Assembly (NCBI GenBank): GCA_030605745.1 | Contig: JAUWHT010000330.1 | Location: 1-38,491, forward strand | Direction of reading: 5' to 3' | Origin: Pirellulales bacterium | GTDB lineage: Bacteria; Planctomycetota; Planctomycetia; Pirellulales; Thermoguttaceae | DNA: 38,491 nucleotides | Part shown: positions 31,316 through 38,491 of the stretch, in pieces | How the letters are laid out: each line of letters begins with the position of its first letter | Numbering within the stretch: position 1 is the first letter of the stretch | Program-made: the position numbers and the translations under genes | Notes under the pieces: generated by a model | What the model was told of the DNA's origin: nothing | What the model saw: only the letters and a program-made list of their open reading frames with translations | Databases searched by the model: none

Positions 31316-32794
31316 ATGAAGAATGGAGTTTTCTGTGGAGATCAGACCACCCTGGCAGCCGGACATGGCTCAAAATGCCAGCGTGCGCTCTTGCACCCGT
31401 GGAGCCACTCTGACACGCCAGGCGCTCATCTGGTCGGCATTGCCGGTGCCGGGATGCGGGCGTTGGCCGACGTGTTGCTGGGATGGGGCTGGAAACTTAG
31501 CGGGTCTGACCTGGCGATCGGGTCGGTGCGGGAACTCGCTCGTGATGGAGTACGACTGAGCGAAGGCCACGCCGCCGAAAACCTTCCGCCAGAAACCGAA
31601 CTGGTTGTCTACAGCGATGCCATTGCGGCCGGGAACCCTGAACTCCATCGGGCCGACGAACTGGGTATCCCCACGTGCAGTTACTTCGAGATGCTCGGCC
31701 GGCTCAGTTCGGACAAAGAGTGCCTGGCGGTGGCCGGGACGCACGGCAAGTCGACCGTCACCGCCATGGCCGCCGAGGTGCTTGTGGAGGCCGGCTGGGA
31801 TCCGACTATGTTCTGCGGGGCCGCCCCGATGGGCCGGCGCTCCGGCGGACGCGCCGGCAGCGGCGAGTTGGTACTGGTCGAGGCGTGCGAGTATCGGGCC
31901 AATTTCCTCCATCTGCGGCCCAGCTTGGCTGTGATCCTGGGCATCGAGCCGGACCATTTCGATTGTTACGACTCGCCGAATGAGTTGGAACACGCCTTCG
32001 CACGATTTGCCCGAATGGTGCCTCGCCGCGGCCTGGTCCTGGCCCGGCACGACTGTGCGGCTACCCGCCGGGTCATCGGGGAATTGTCCTGCCGGGTAGA
32101 GACCTTCGGCACCGACGCGGCGGCCGACTGGTCGGCCAGAAATCTGGCGCACCGGCGGGGTCGGTACGGCTTCGAAGTGCGTCACCAGGGTCGGTATCTG
32201 TGCGACGTAAAACTGCGAGTCCCCGGTCGGCACAACGTGCTGAACGCCCTGGCCGCGGCGGCCTTGGCCTGGGAGAACGACGTGCCGGCGGAGCGGATCG
32301 CCCGGTCGCTGGGCCGTTTCCGCGGTCTGCACCGGCGGCTGGAGGTGCGTGGCAGCTTCGCGGGTGTGCTGCTGGTGGACGATTACGCGCACCACCCGAC
32401 CGAAGTTGCCGCCTCGCTGGCGGCGGTTCGCCGGATGGCCCCCGGGCGGCCGGTGTGGTGCGTATTCCAACCCCATCAGGTCTCGCGAACGGAACACTTA
32501 CTGGACGAACTGGCCGAGAGTCTGCAAAATGCCGAGGTGGTGTTGGTGGCGGAGATTTTCCGTGCCCGGGAGGGGCCCCCTCACGACGGGGAAGTGACGG
32601 CGGCCGATCTGGCCCGGCTGGTCCGTGCCCGGGGCGTCGAGGTCCCATCGCTGCACGCCGTCGAGGAAATCACCCGGCTGCTGGAGATCCGGCTCGCCCC
32701 GGGCGACGTACTGATCACCATGGGTGCGGGCGATATAGGAAAAATTTGTGATGGCTTTGATAACCGGCTTCGAGCGGATCGTGCAGCGGGATGA
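31316..32794 (+). CDS. murC: UDP-N-acetylmuramate--L-alanine ligase
   Basis: 492 residues. Adds L-Ala to UDP-MurNAc in peptidoglycan synthesis. Visible: HLVGIAGAGMRALADVLLGW (38-57), AGTHGKSTVTA (140-150, ATP loop), EACEYRANFLHLRP, GIEPDHFDCY, and DDYAHHPTEV (near 355). The first ~37 residues before HLVGIAG are unusual and may not be translated; a TTG inside could serve. No ribosome site precedes ATG 31316. The 3' end overlaps murB by 44-47 bases. Confidence 0.94.
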   Translation: MKNGVFCGDQTTLAAGHGSKCQRALLHPWSHSDTPGAHLVGIAGAGMRALADVLLGWGWKLSGSDLAIGSVRELARDGVRLSEGHAAENLPPETELVVYSDAIAAGNPELHRADELGIPTCSYFEMLGRLSSDKECLAVAGTHGKSTVTAMAAEVLVEAGWDPTMFCGAAPMGRRSGGRAGSGELVLVEACEYRANFLHLRPSLAVILGIEPDHFDCYDSPNELEHAFARFARMVPRRGLVLARHDCAATRRVIGELSCRVETFGTDAAADWSARNLAHRRGRYGFEVRHQGRYLCDVKLRVPGRHNVLNALAAAALAWENDVPAERIARSLGRFRGLHRRLEVRGSFAGVLLVDDYAHHPTEVAASLAAVRRMAPGRPVWCVFQPHQVSRTEHLLDELAESLQNAEVVLVAEIFRAREGPPHDGEVTAADLARLVRARGVEVPSLHAVEEITRLLEIRLAPGDVLITMGAGDIGKICDGFDNRLRADRAAG

Positions 32795-33629
32795 GCCGCT
32801 GGCGATGCACACCTGGTTCCAATTGGGCGGCCCGGCAGAGTATTTTGCCGAGCCGGACGACGTCGACCAACTGATCGCACTGGTGAAGCGCTGCCACGAG
32901 GAAGGGGTTCCCGTCCGGCTGCTGGGCCGAGGGTCCAACGTGCTGGTCCGCGACGAGGGTGTGCCGGGGCTGGTGCTGCGGCTGTCCGCGCCCGCCTTCT
33001 GCAAAATCGAGGTCCAAGGACGGTCGATCACCGCCGGCGGCGGGGCCAAGCTGGGGCGGGTGATCACCACGGCGGTCCACCGGGGGCTGGCCGGGTTGGA
33101 AATGCTGATCGGCATTCCCGGCACGCTCGGCGGCGCCCTGCACGGAAACGCCGGCACACACGGCGGCGACGTCGGACAATGGACCACCCGGGCCACTGTC
33201 ATTACCCACACCGGAGAAGTTTCGCAGCACGGCCACGACGAGCTGGTCTTCGAATACCGCCAGAGCAGCCTCGACGAACTGGTTATCCTCGAAGCCGGTT
33301 TCCAACTCGAAGAGGAAGACCCACGGGAACTTGCCCGGCGAATGCAGAAGCAGTGGATCGTCAAGAAGGCCGCTCAGCCGATGGGCCACCAGTGTGCCGG
33401 CTGCGTGTTCAAGAATCCCCGCGGCACCAGCGCCGGCGAGTCGATTGAAGAAGCGGGGCTGAAAGGTACACGCGTCGGCGGCGCCGTGGTCAGCGACCGG
33501 CATGCCAACTTCATTGTCGCCGAACCCGAGTGCACCAGCCAGGACGTGCTGCGGCTGATCGAACTGGTCTGCGGCCAGGTCCACGACCGGCTGGGGATAG
33601 AACTCGAGCGCGAATTGGAGGTCTGGTAG
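32748..33629 (+). CDS. murB: UDP-N-acetylenolpyruvoylglucosamine reductase
   Basis: 293 residues from GTG 32748 or, equally good, ATG 32751. FAD enzyme that reduces enolpyruvyl-UDP-GlcNAc to UDP-MurNAc. Visible: TWFQLGGPAEYF, LGRGSNVLVRDEG (59-71), IGIPGTLGGALHGNAGTHGG (121-140), FEYRQSS (168-174), and CAGCVFKNP (216-224). The proton-donating Ser is replaced by Cys219, a known variation in this enzyme class. Type II-like (no tyrosine loop). Overlaps murC, so coupled. Confidence 0.95.
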   Translation: MMALITGFERIVQRDEPLAMHTWFQLGGPAEYFAEPDDVDQLIALVKRCHEEGVPVRLLGRGSNVLVRDEGVPGLVLRLSAPAFCKIEVQGRSITAGGGAKLGRVITTAVHRGLAGLEMLIGIPGTLGGALHGNAGTHGGDVGQWTTRATVITHTGEVSQHGHDELVFEYRQSSLDELVILEAGFQLEEEDPRELARRMQKQWIVKKAAQPMGHQCAGCVFKNPRGTSAGESIEEAGLKGTRVGGAVVSDRHANFIVAEPECTSQDVLRLIELVCGQVHDRLGIELERELEVW

Positions 33630-33639
33630 GCAGTGAGGG

Positions 33640-33659
33640 GGTGGCAATTCATTGCCACC
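33640..33659. repeat. Small perfect hairpin between murB and ftsQ
   Basis: GGTGGCAAT (33640-33648) and ATTGCCACC (33651-33659), loop TC. If ftsQ is started at GTG 33633 this hairpin would be translated, which argues for the later start. Confidence 0.8.
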
Positions 33660-33674
33660 TTAAGTGGTTTGTTC

Positions 33675-34583
33675 ATGCGCGCATCAAAGAAGCGAAAAAG
33701 AAAACCCTCCCCGCTTCCCACCAGGTCGAACCGGTTGGTCTCGCTGCTCTGGGGTCGTGGTCGACCGGTTACGCTGGCAGTGTTGACGGCGCTGGTGCTA
33801 CTGTCCGCATGGTGCGCGGTGTGGCACAGCACCGGGGTCCGCGAGTATATCTTCACGTTCGGCGACTACGAGGTGACCCCACAGAAAGTGGAAATCACGC
33901 CGCTGCCTGACTGGATTCACACGGACATCCGCAGCGAGGTGTTTCGCAACGCCAGCCTGGACGGCCCGCTGTCGATCATGGACGAAGACCTTGCGGAGCG
34001 AGTTGCCGGCGCGTTCTCGTTGCATCCCTGGGTGGCCAAGGTTCGCCGGGTGACGAAGCACCATCCGGCACGGCTGGTCGTCGAATTGGATTATCGTCGG
34101 CCGGTTTGCATGGTCGAGGTGCCCAACGGATTGCTGCCGGTTGATGCCTGGGGCGTGCTGCTGCCAGTGGCCGACTTCTCGCCCGTCGAGGCCAGCCGCT
34201 ACCCGCGCCTGGTCGACATTAAGACGGTTCCCGTGGGAACGGTGGGCGAGTGCTGGGGCGACGCGCGAGTGATCGGCGGTGCAGAAATCGCGGCCGCGCT
34301 GCGCGAGGCCTGGGCCGAGTTGAAGCTCTCGCAGATCGTGCCCTCCGCCCCCTTGGCCACCAGTGTCGGGGAGGCGTCTACCTATACCCTATTGACCCGG
34401 GGCGGCACACGGATCCGTTGGGGTCGGGCGCCAAGCACCAGCGCACCCGGCGAACTGCCGGCTGCCGACAAAGTTGCTCGGCTTAAAGAGTACGTGACCC
34501 GGCACGGAACCTTGGAAGGCCGCGAGGGACCACAAGAACTCGACGTTCACAGCCTGCCAGTTTCGTCCCGGCCAAAACTGTAG
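33675..34583 (+). CDS. ftsQ: Cell division protein FtsQ/DivIB-like
   Basis: 302 residues from ATG 33675. A basic cytoplasmic tail (RASKKRKRKPSPLPTRSNRL), one membrane segment (VTLAVLTALVLLSAWCAVW), then a POTRA-like part (LAERVAGAFSLHPWVAKVRR, PARLVVELDYRRPVCMVEV) and a beta domain, the standard FtsQ order. Its place after murC-murB supports the call. FtsQ normally bridges early and late divisome proteins; planctomycetes often lack FtsZ, so its role here may differ. The frame is open to GTG 33633, which would translate a hairpin. Conserved residues are few, so confidence is moderate. Confidence 0.75.
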   Translation: MRASKKRKRKPSPLPTRSNRLVSLLWGRGRPVTLAVLTALVLLSAWCAVWHSTGVREYIFTFGDYEVTPQKVEITPLPDWIHTDIRSEVFRNASLDGPLSIMDEDLAERVAGAFSLHPWVAKVRRVTKHHPARLVVELDYRRPVCMVEVPNGLLPVDAWGVLLPVADFSPVEASRYPRLVDIKTVPVGTVGECWGDARVIGGAEIAAALREAWAELKLSQIVPSAPLATSVGEASTYTLLTRGGTRIRWGRAPSTSAPGELPAADKVARLKEYVTRHGTLEGREGPQELDVHSLPVSSRPKL

Positions 34584-34623
34584 GAGGCGTTACCAACACT
34601 AACTCTGACGCAATCGAGGAAGA

Positions 34624-34714
34624 CACCATGGAGACACGGAGTTCACGGAGAATACGAATGACGTAGAGTTCTATGATTAACGTTAAGCTCCGTGAACTCC
34701 GTGTCTCCGTGGTG
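34624..34714. repeat. Palindrome between ftsQ and csrA that encodes the CsrA tail
   Basis: Arms 34624-34650 and 34688-34714 pair over 26 of 27 bases; the unit ACGGAGACACGGAGTTCACG is an intergenic word that I recall from other environmental bacteria. The right arm is translated on the minus strand as the last residues of CsrA. Confidence 0.93.
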
Positions 34715-34904
34715 AACCTATGGTTGCAGTATTGTCCTGCCCGCTCGCCTTCAGTTGCCCCTTGATCTCTTCCCGCACGATCGGCATCTTCTGGGGTGCC
34801 TCGATGCCGATACGGACGATCCCCTGGGCAACGCGGACAACGGTCACTGTGACGTCGTCCCCGATAAGTATCTTCTCACCGACTTTTCGCGACAAAACCA
34901 GCAT
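34683..34904 (-). CDS. csrA: Carbon storage regulator CsrA (RsmA)
   Basis: 73 residues from ATG 34904 (AGGA seven bases upstream); a longer frame to 34973 is rejected because CsrA begins MLVLSRK. RNA-binding translational regulator that recognises GGA motifs. Visible: MLVLSRKVGEKILIGDDVTV, VVRVAQGIVRIGIEAPQKMP, IVREEI. Key Arg of the last strand is present in VREE. The usual protein ends soon after; here the tail SPRRHGVHGA and the TAA are encoded by the palindrome at 34688-34714. Confidence 0.95.
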   Translation of the reverse strand: MLVLSRKVGEKILIGDDVTVTVVRVAQGIVRIGIEAPQKMPIVREEIKGQLKASGQDNTATIGSPRRHGVHGA

Positions 34905-34996
34905 CGTGCCGTCCTGATCGGGGCCAGCAACCTCCCGGCGATCAAAATCCTCCGAGAAATCAATGCACGCCAAGACCCTACCACCCCATACTTAAT

Positions 34997-35025
34997 AGGA
35001 TAGCACTGCTAGCAGCAAAGTGCAA
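34997..35025 (-). promoter_or_regulatory. Possible csrA promoter
   Basis: Minus strand: TTGCAC (35025-35020), 17-base spacer, TATCCT (35002-34997), about 95 bases upstream of csrA. Spacing is ideal, matches are moderate. Confidence 0.4.
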
Positions 35026-35104
35026 TAGGGGTTCCTGTCTGCTGGGTCCGAAATTTCCCTGTGGATGGGACGCAAAGATGGTTCAGTTAAGGGGTTTGGC
35101 GAAG

Positions 35105-35255
35105 AATTGTGGGTCTGGCAATATTTTCGGGCAGCCTATTGTAGGAGGCGACTCCAGTCGCCGATTGGAGCAGTTCTGGCAGTCCATCGGCGACTGGAGT
35201 CGCCTCCTACAAGCTATTTCGGCTCGGGGAACGCAATTTTGCCACACCCAGAATT
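35105..35255. repeat. Nested palindrome between csrA and the next gene
   Basis: Inner arms 35139-35165 and 35186-35212 pair perfectly over exactly 27 bases (ends TTGTAGGAGG and CCTCCTACAA), loop 20. Outer arms about 35105-35136 and 35221-35255 pair imperfectly (AATTGTGGGTCTGGCAA against TTGCCACACCCAGAATT). Outer and inner sequences are unrelated. No gene in 34974-35330. Confidence 0.9.
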
Positions 35256-35275
35256 GCCGGAAGTGCAGTCCACGG

Positions 35276-35304
35276 TTGGCCAACGTACGAGATTACGGTA
35301 CAAT
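35276..35304 (+). promoter_or_regulatory. Promoter of the small protein and FAD oxidoreductase
   Basis: -35 TTGGCC (35276-35281), 17-base spacer, -10 TACAAT (35299-35304, five of six), 27 bases upstream of the ATG at 35331. Confidence 0.6.
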
Positions 35305-35330
35305 AGTCAAACACAAGGTTAAGTAACAAA

Positions 35331-35657
35331 ATGCCTGTAGATTCAACCACTGTTGTCGATGCGCTAGCCGGAACCAGTGCCCCGAACAGGGAGGTCGAAC
35401 GCAAGCTGGCCGAGTTAGCACTGGGGATCGTCTGCGCCTTGGAAGAGTTGCAGACCTCGGTCGAACAGGCTGAGAGAGACTTATTCAACCTCGAAACCTA
35501 TAACGCCGCCAAGAGCAGACGTCTGGGGCCGGACCTAATCGAGTTGCTCGAGTGGGGCATGGAGTTGGAGAACGTCCAAGACCTGGCGCCGGAAGGACTG
35601 AGCGAGAGCTACGAGAAAATGAAGCTGCTCGCACGGCGGGTAATCTTGAATTCGTAG
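35331..35657 (+). CDS. Small acidic protein, DUF3969-like
   Basis: 108 residues, mostly helical and acidic, no signal or membrane segment. The pattern LGIVCALEELQTSVEQAERD then LIELLEWGMELENVQDLAPE resembles DUF3969 proteins (G.ELE/D.v..L.P). This is from memory and not certain. Function unknown. It is the first gene after a good promoter and ends 16 bases before the FAD oxidoreductase gene. Confidence 0.7.
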   Translation: MPVDSTTVVDALAGTSAPNREVERKLAELALGIVCALEELQTSVEQAERDLFNLETYNAAKSRRLGPDLIELLEWGMELENVQDLAPEGLSESYEKMKLLARRVILNS

Positions 35658-35673
35658 CATATGGGAGCACGTC

Positions 35674-37521
35674 ATGAAAACAATGCAGGGAATACTGGTA
35701 GTTGTGCTGGTTCTTCTGGCTTTGGCTACTTCCGCCCGCGGTGCCGAGAACGTGAAAACCGTTTTGGTCGAGGCCGAGGGCTTTGAGAACCTCGGCGGCT
35801 GGGTGGTCGACCAGCAGTTCATCGACCAGATGGGCTCGCCGATGCTGCTGGCCCATGGGCTGGGCGTTCCGGTCGAAGATGCCACCACCACGGTCGAGTT
35901 CCCCGCGGCCGGAACGTATCGTGTGTGGGTGCGGACCCGCGACTGGGTCGCCCCGTGGAATGCGCCGGGGGCGCCGGGCAGGTTCCAACTGCTGCTGGAC
36001 GGCAAGCCGCTGAAAACCACCTTTGGAACCGAGGGGGCCCGGTGGCATTGGCAAGATGGTGGGACGGTCGAGATCACCGGCAAGAAAGTCACGCTTGCCC
36101 TACACGACCTGACAGGCTTCGACGGCCGTTGCGATGCGATCATTTTCTCGACCGATACGGGTTTCACCACGCCGCAGGACAACCAATTGGCCACATTCCG
36201 TAAGAAGTTTCTTGACCTGCCAGATATTCCCGAGGACGCCGGCCGGTTCGACCTGGTGGTAGTCGGCGGGGGCATTGCGGGCACATGCACCGCGATTTCG
36301 GCCGCACGGCTGGGGCTTGAGGTGGCCCTGATCCAGAACCGGCCCGTGCTCGGCGGCAACAACAGTTCAGAGATCCGGGTCGGTATCGCCGGCAAGATAC
36401 AGCAGCCGCCCTATCCGGCCTTGGGTGGCGTGGTCCGGGAAATCAGTCCCAGCCGTGGCGGTGCCCAACCGTCAGCAACTCACAATGCCCAACCGGCAGC
36501 CACCTACCAGGACAACAAGAAACTCCGCCTGGTCCAGGCCGAAAAGAACCTGCATCTGTTCCTCAATACGCACGCCTACAAGGTCGAAAAAGATGGAAAT
36601 CGCATCGTTGCGGTGATCGCCCGACATATCCGCACCAATAAGGAATTGCGATTCTCCGCGCCGCTGTTTGCCGACTGCACCGGCGACGGCAACATCGGCT
36701 ACCTGGCTGGGGCCGACCATCGCTACGGGCGCGAAAGCCGCCGGCAAACCGGCGAATCGCTGGCGCCGGAAAGGCCCGACCGGCAGACCATGGGCACCTC
36801 GGTGATGTGGTGCTCCGTGGAGGCTGACACGCCGACGGCATTTCCCGATTGCCCCTGGGCCGTTCAGTTCAGCGAGAAAAACTACCAACGGGCGATCTCC
36901 GGCAACTGGAACTGGGAAACCGGTTTCCGTCACAACCAGGTCGATCAGTTTGAGTATGTCCGCGATCATGGTCTGCGGGCCGTTTTCGGCAACTGGGCGT
37001 TCCAGAAAAACCATGCCCCGGACAAAGCAAAATACGGCAACCGAAAGCTCGGCTGGGTGGCTTACGTCGGCGGCAAGCGGGAATCACGCCGCCTGCTGGG
37101 CGACGTGGTCCTGCGCCAACAAGACGTCGACCAGCGCAAGCCGTTTCCCGACGCCTGTGTGACTACCACCTGGGGGATCGACCTACACTACCCAATCCAG
37201 TCCGATCAATTCCCCGGCCGGGAATTCCGCTCTGAGGCCAAGTTCCACCATATCAAGCCGTACGCAATTCCGTACCGCTGCCTGTACAGCCGCAATGTGG
37301 AAAACTTGTTTATGGCCGGGCGGGACATCAGCGTTACCCACGTGGCGCTGGGGACGGTCCGCGTGATGGGAACTTGCGGCATGATGGGCGAGGTCGTCGG
37401 TATGGCGGCCGCGGTATGTAGGAAACACGGCGCCAATCCACGCGGCGTCTACCAAAGCCACCTGGACGATCTGAAGCAACTGATGACCCGAGGCGTCGGC
37501 AAACTGCCGCTGCCGGAGTGA
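35674..37521 (+). CDS. Exported FAD-dependent oxidoreductase
   Basis: 615 residues. Signal peptide (GILVVVLVLLALATSARGAE), then a beta-rich region of about 130 residues (VEAEGFENLGGWVVDQQFID..., DGRCDAIIFSTD) like a carbohydrate-binding or NPCBM-like module, then the FAD_oxidored (PF12831-type) domain with VVVGGGIAGTCTAISAARLG (about 190-209), GGNNSSEIRVGIAG and FADCTGDGNIGYLAGADH, and C-terminal MAGRDISVTHVALGTVRVMG. The family is abundant in planctomycetes and probably acts on sugars or glycans; the reaction is unknown. A low-complexity insert (GGAQPSATHNAQPAATY, about residues 261-277) lies after the second FAD motif. Confidence 0.88.
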   Translation: MKTMQGILVVVLVLLALATSARGAENVKTVLVEAEGFENLGGWVVDQQFIDQMGSPMLLAHGLGVPVEDATTTVEFPAAGTYRVWVRTRDWVAPWNAPGAPGRFQLLLDGKPLKTTFGTEGARWHWQDGGTVEITGKKVTLALHDLTGFDGRCDAIIFSTDTGFTTPQDNQLATFRKKFLDLPDIPEDAGRFDLVVVGGGIAGTCTAISAARLGLEVALIQNRPVLGGNNSSEIRVGIAGKIQQPPYPALGGVVREISPSRGGAQPSATHNAQPAATYQDNKKLRLVQAEKNLHLFLNTHAYKVEKDGNRIVAVIARHIRTNKELRFSAPLFADCTGDGNIGYLAGADHRYGRESRRQTGESLAPERPDRQTMGTSVMWCSVEADTPTAFPDCPWAVQFSEKNYQRAISGNWNWETGFRHNQVDQFEYVRDHGLRAVFGNWAFQKNHAPDKAKYGNRKLGWVAYVGGKRESRRLLGDVVLRQQDVDQRKPFPDACVTTTWGIDLHYPIQSDQFPGREFRSEAKFHHIKPYAIPYRCLYSRNVENLFMAGRDISVTHVALGTVRVMGTCGMMGEVVGMAAAVCRKHGANPRGVYQSHLDDLKQLMTRGVGKLPLPE

Positions 37522-37556
37522 CCTGAGGAGCAAGTGGAATCGTTGACTTCGAGCAA

Positions 37557-37628
37557 ATAGCCCCGCCCGGAAGGGTGGGGTTGGCGGCGTCGACCATAAC
37601 GGAACCCCACCCTTCCGGGCGGGGTTAT
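37557..37628. repeat. Palindrome between FAD oxidoreductase and corrinoid protein genes
   Basis: Arms 37557-37582 and 37603-37628 pair over 25 of 26 bases; flanking bases do not pair. Ends ATAGCCCCGCCC and GGGCGGGGTTAT. The stretch 37522-37720 holds nothing else except the ribosome site of the next gene. Confidence 0.95.
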
Positions 37629-37720
37629 GGGCGAGTCACGCAGGGGCTGGCGGCCCGATGGCCTAACCGCTACCATGGAGTACTTACGAACATCCACAAT
37701 TGGTTTTCTAGGAGGGATTT

Positions 37721-38353
37721 ATGTCTGATCCTGCGGAACTGTACGACGCAATTTTGACCGGAAACGCCAAGAAGGCGGAGGAAATCGCCAAGGCCGTGCT
37801 GGAGGCCAAGGTCGATCCGAGTGAAATTGTCCAAAAACACATGATTCCGGCCATGGACGAGGTCGGAAAGCGATTCGAGAGCAACGAATATTTTGTGCCC
37901 GAGCTGTTGATTGCCGCCAGGGCGATGAAGACCGCCCTGGAACTCATCACGCCACATCTGGTCGCAGCCGGGGTGGAGCCGGCCGGGCGGGTGGTAATCG
38001 GCACGGTCCAGGGCGACCTGCACGATATCGGTAAGAACTTGGTGGCCTCGATGCTCGAAGGCGGCGGGTTCCAGGTCGTCGACCTGGGCGTAGACGTGCC
38101 GCCGGAAAAGTTCGTCGAAGCCGTCCGGGAAAAGGGCGGCACCATTCTGGCCCTCTCCGCGCTGCTGACCACCACGATGACCATGATGAAGACCGTCATC
38201 GAGGCGCTTCAGAAGGCCGGCATCCGCGACGCGACCAAAGTGATAATCGGCGGTGCCCCAATTACCCAACAGTACGCCGACGAGATCGGCGCCGACGGCT
38301 ACAGCGACAACGCCAGCGCCGCGGTGGCCGTGGCACGAGAATTGACCAGCTAA
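37721..38353 (+). CDS. Corrinoid (B12)-binding methyltransferase protein
   Basis: 210 residues from ATG 37721 with a strong GGAGG site. N-terminal helical cap (residues 1-90, MIPAMDEVGKRFESNEYFVP) and B12-binding Rossmann domain with GDLHDIGKNLV (DxHxxG, His near 106), LSALLTTTMTMM and GGAPIT. This is the MtaC/MtbC type, which carries a methyl group on cobalamin between a substrate methyltransferase and a THF- or CoM-type acceptor enzyme. The partner methyltransferases are not in the window and may lie just beyond the right edge. Confidence 0.93.
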   Translation: MSDPAELYDAILTGNAKKAEEIAKAVLEAKVDPSEIVQKHMIPAMDEVGKRFESNEYFVPELLIAARAMKTALELITPHLVAAGVEPAGRVVIGTVQGDLHDIGKNLVASMLEGGGFQVVDLGVDVPPEKFVEAVREKGGTILALSALLTTTMTMMKTVIEALQKAGIRDATKVIIGGAPITQQYADEIGADGYSDNASAAVAVARELTS

Positions 38354-38361
38354 GGACCCGC

Positions 38362-38491
38362 GCAGAAATAAGCTGTACAAATTGGTGGCACGCCCTGAGG
38401 AACGAAGGGCGTGGCAAGGTGCCCCAAACACGCCCTTCGCTGCGCTCAGGGACGTGCCACTCTTGGTGGAATTCGTACAAGTTATTTGTGC
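38362..38491. repeat. Nested palindrome at the right window edge
   Basis: Outer arms 38362-38383 and 38470-38491 pair over 18 of 22 bases. Inner arms about 38386-38414 and 38429-38460 (GTGGCACG.CCCTGAG...GAAGGGCGTG) pair with a few gaps. It starts nine bases after the corrinoid-protein stop. The right outer arm ends at the window edge, so the repeat may extend further. Confidence 0.85.

Noticed and set aside
31370..32497. Minus-strand frame of 375 codons
   Set aside because: Antisense shadow of murC, which has complete ligase motifs.
35083..35283. Minus-strand 66-codon frame
   Set aside because: It is a translation of the nested palindrome (repeated RRLQSP/RRLESPP words) and not a gene.
37721..38353. 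Methionine synthase fragment
   Set aside because: The DxHxxG domain and helical cap have the length and ends of a stand-alone MtaC/MtbC-type corrinoid protein, with its own ribosome site and stop.

Overview
This looks like a chromosomal segment from an uncultured Planctomycetota bacterium. Support: a planctomycete-type tyrosine recombinase, a DUF4838 protein, an exported FAD-dependent oxidoreductase with an N-terminal beta-rich region, a murC-murB-ftsQ block not followed by ftsA/ftsZ within the ~3.9 kb to the window edge, and high-GC coding with many GTG/TTG starts. The phylum is an inference; there is no rRNA.

Layout. 1-2.2 kb: the edge of a putative integrated element (unknown protein cut by the window edge, tyrosine recombinase) next to tRNA-Arg(CCT), then a 5'-truncated FixJ/LuxR-type regulator. 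2.2-5.2 kb: exported DUF4838 protein, a decayed IS200-like transposase end, and a MazF-type toxin-antitoxin pair. 5.3-7.8 kb: an unusual operon, higB (frameshifted)-higA-glmU(N-terminal domain only)-prs, behind a promoter with an embedded operator. 7.9-11.2 kb: arginine operon argB-argD-argF. 11.4-14.1 kb: mutS. 14.4-17.6 kb: vapBC, an exported class IV histone-deacetylase-like enzyme, and glucuronate isomerase. 17.7-21.6 kb (minus): ffh-rpsP-trmD-rplS-yraN without rimM. 21.8-25.8 kb (minus): dipeptide-type ABC importer (binding protein and two permeases, no ATPase). 26.4-28.5 kb: purA-uppS. 28.6-31.1 kb: an accessory island of DUF433, MNT nucleotidyltransferase, HEPN protein and an unknown protein. 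31.3-34.6 kb: murC-murB-ftsQ. 34.7-38.5 kb: csrA (minus), a small DUF3969-like protein, an exported FAD oxidoreductase and a corrinoid-binding protein.

The most striking pattern lies between the genes. About a dozen gene junctions carry a long inverted repeat with arms of usually 26-31 nt, each of different sequence, placed exactly at gene 3' ends. In several cases (argD, trmD, purA, csrA, the DUF4838 gene) the repeat supplies the last codons and/or the stop codon. At four places one palindrome sits inside a second, unrelated palindrome. A second layer consists of tandem heptanucleotides of at least eight different units, which also overlap stop or start codons (mutS, glmU/prs, rplS, HDAC, argB, trmD start). 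The inactivating mutation in higB is itself a perfect 7-bp tandem duplication. This gene-terminus repeat system is my main candidate for something under-described. Repeat classes such as REP/BIME and cyanobacterial STRR heptamers are known precedents, so novelty has to be tested.
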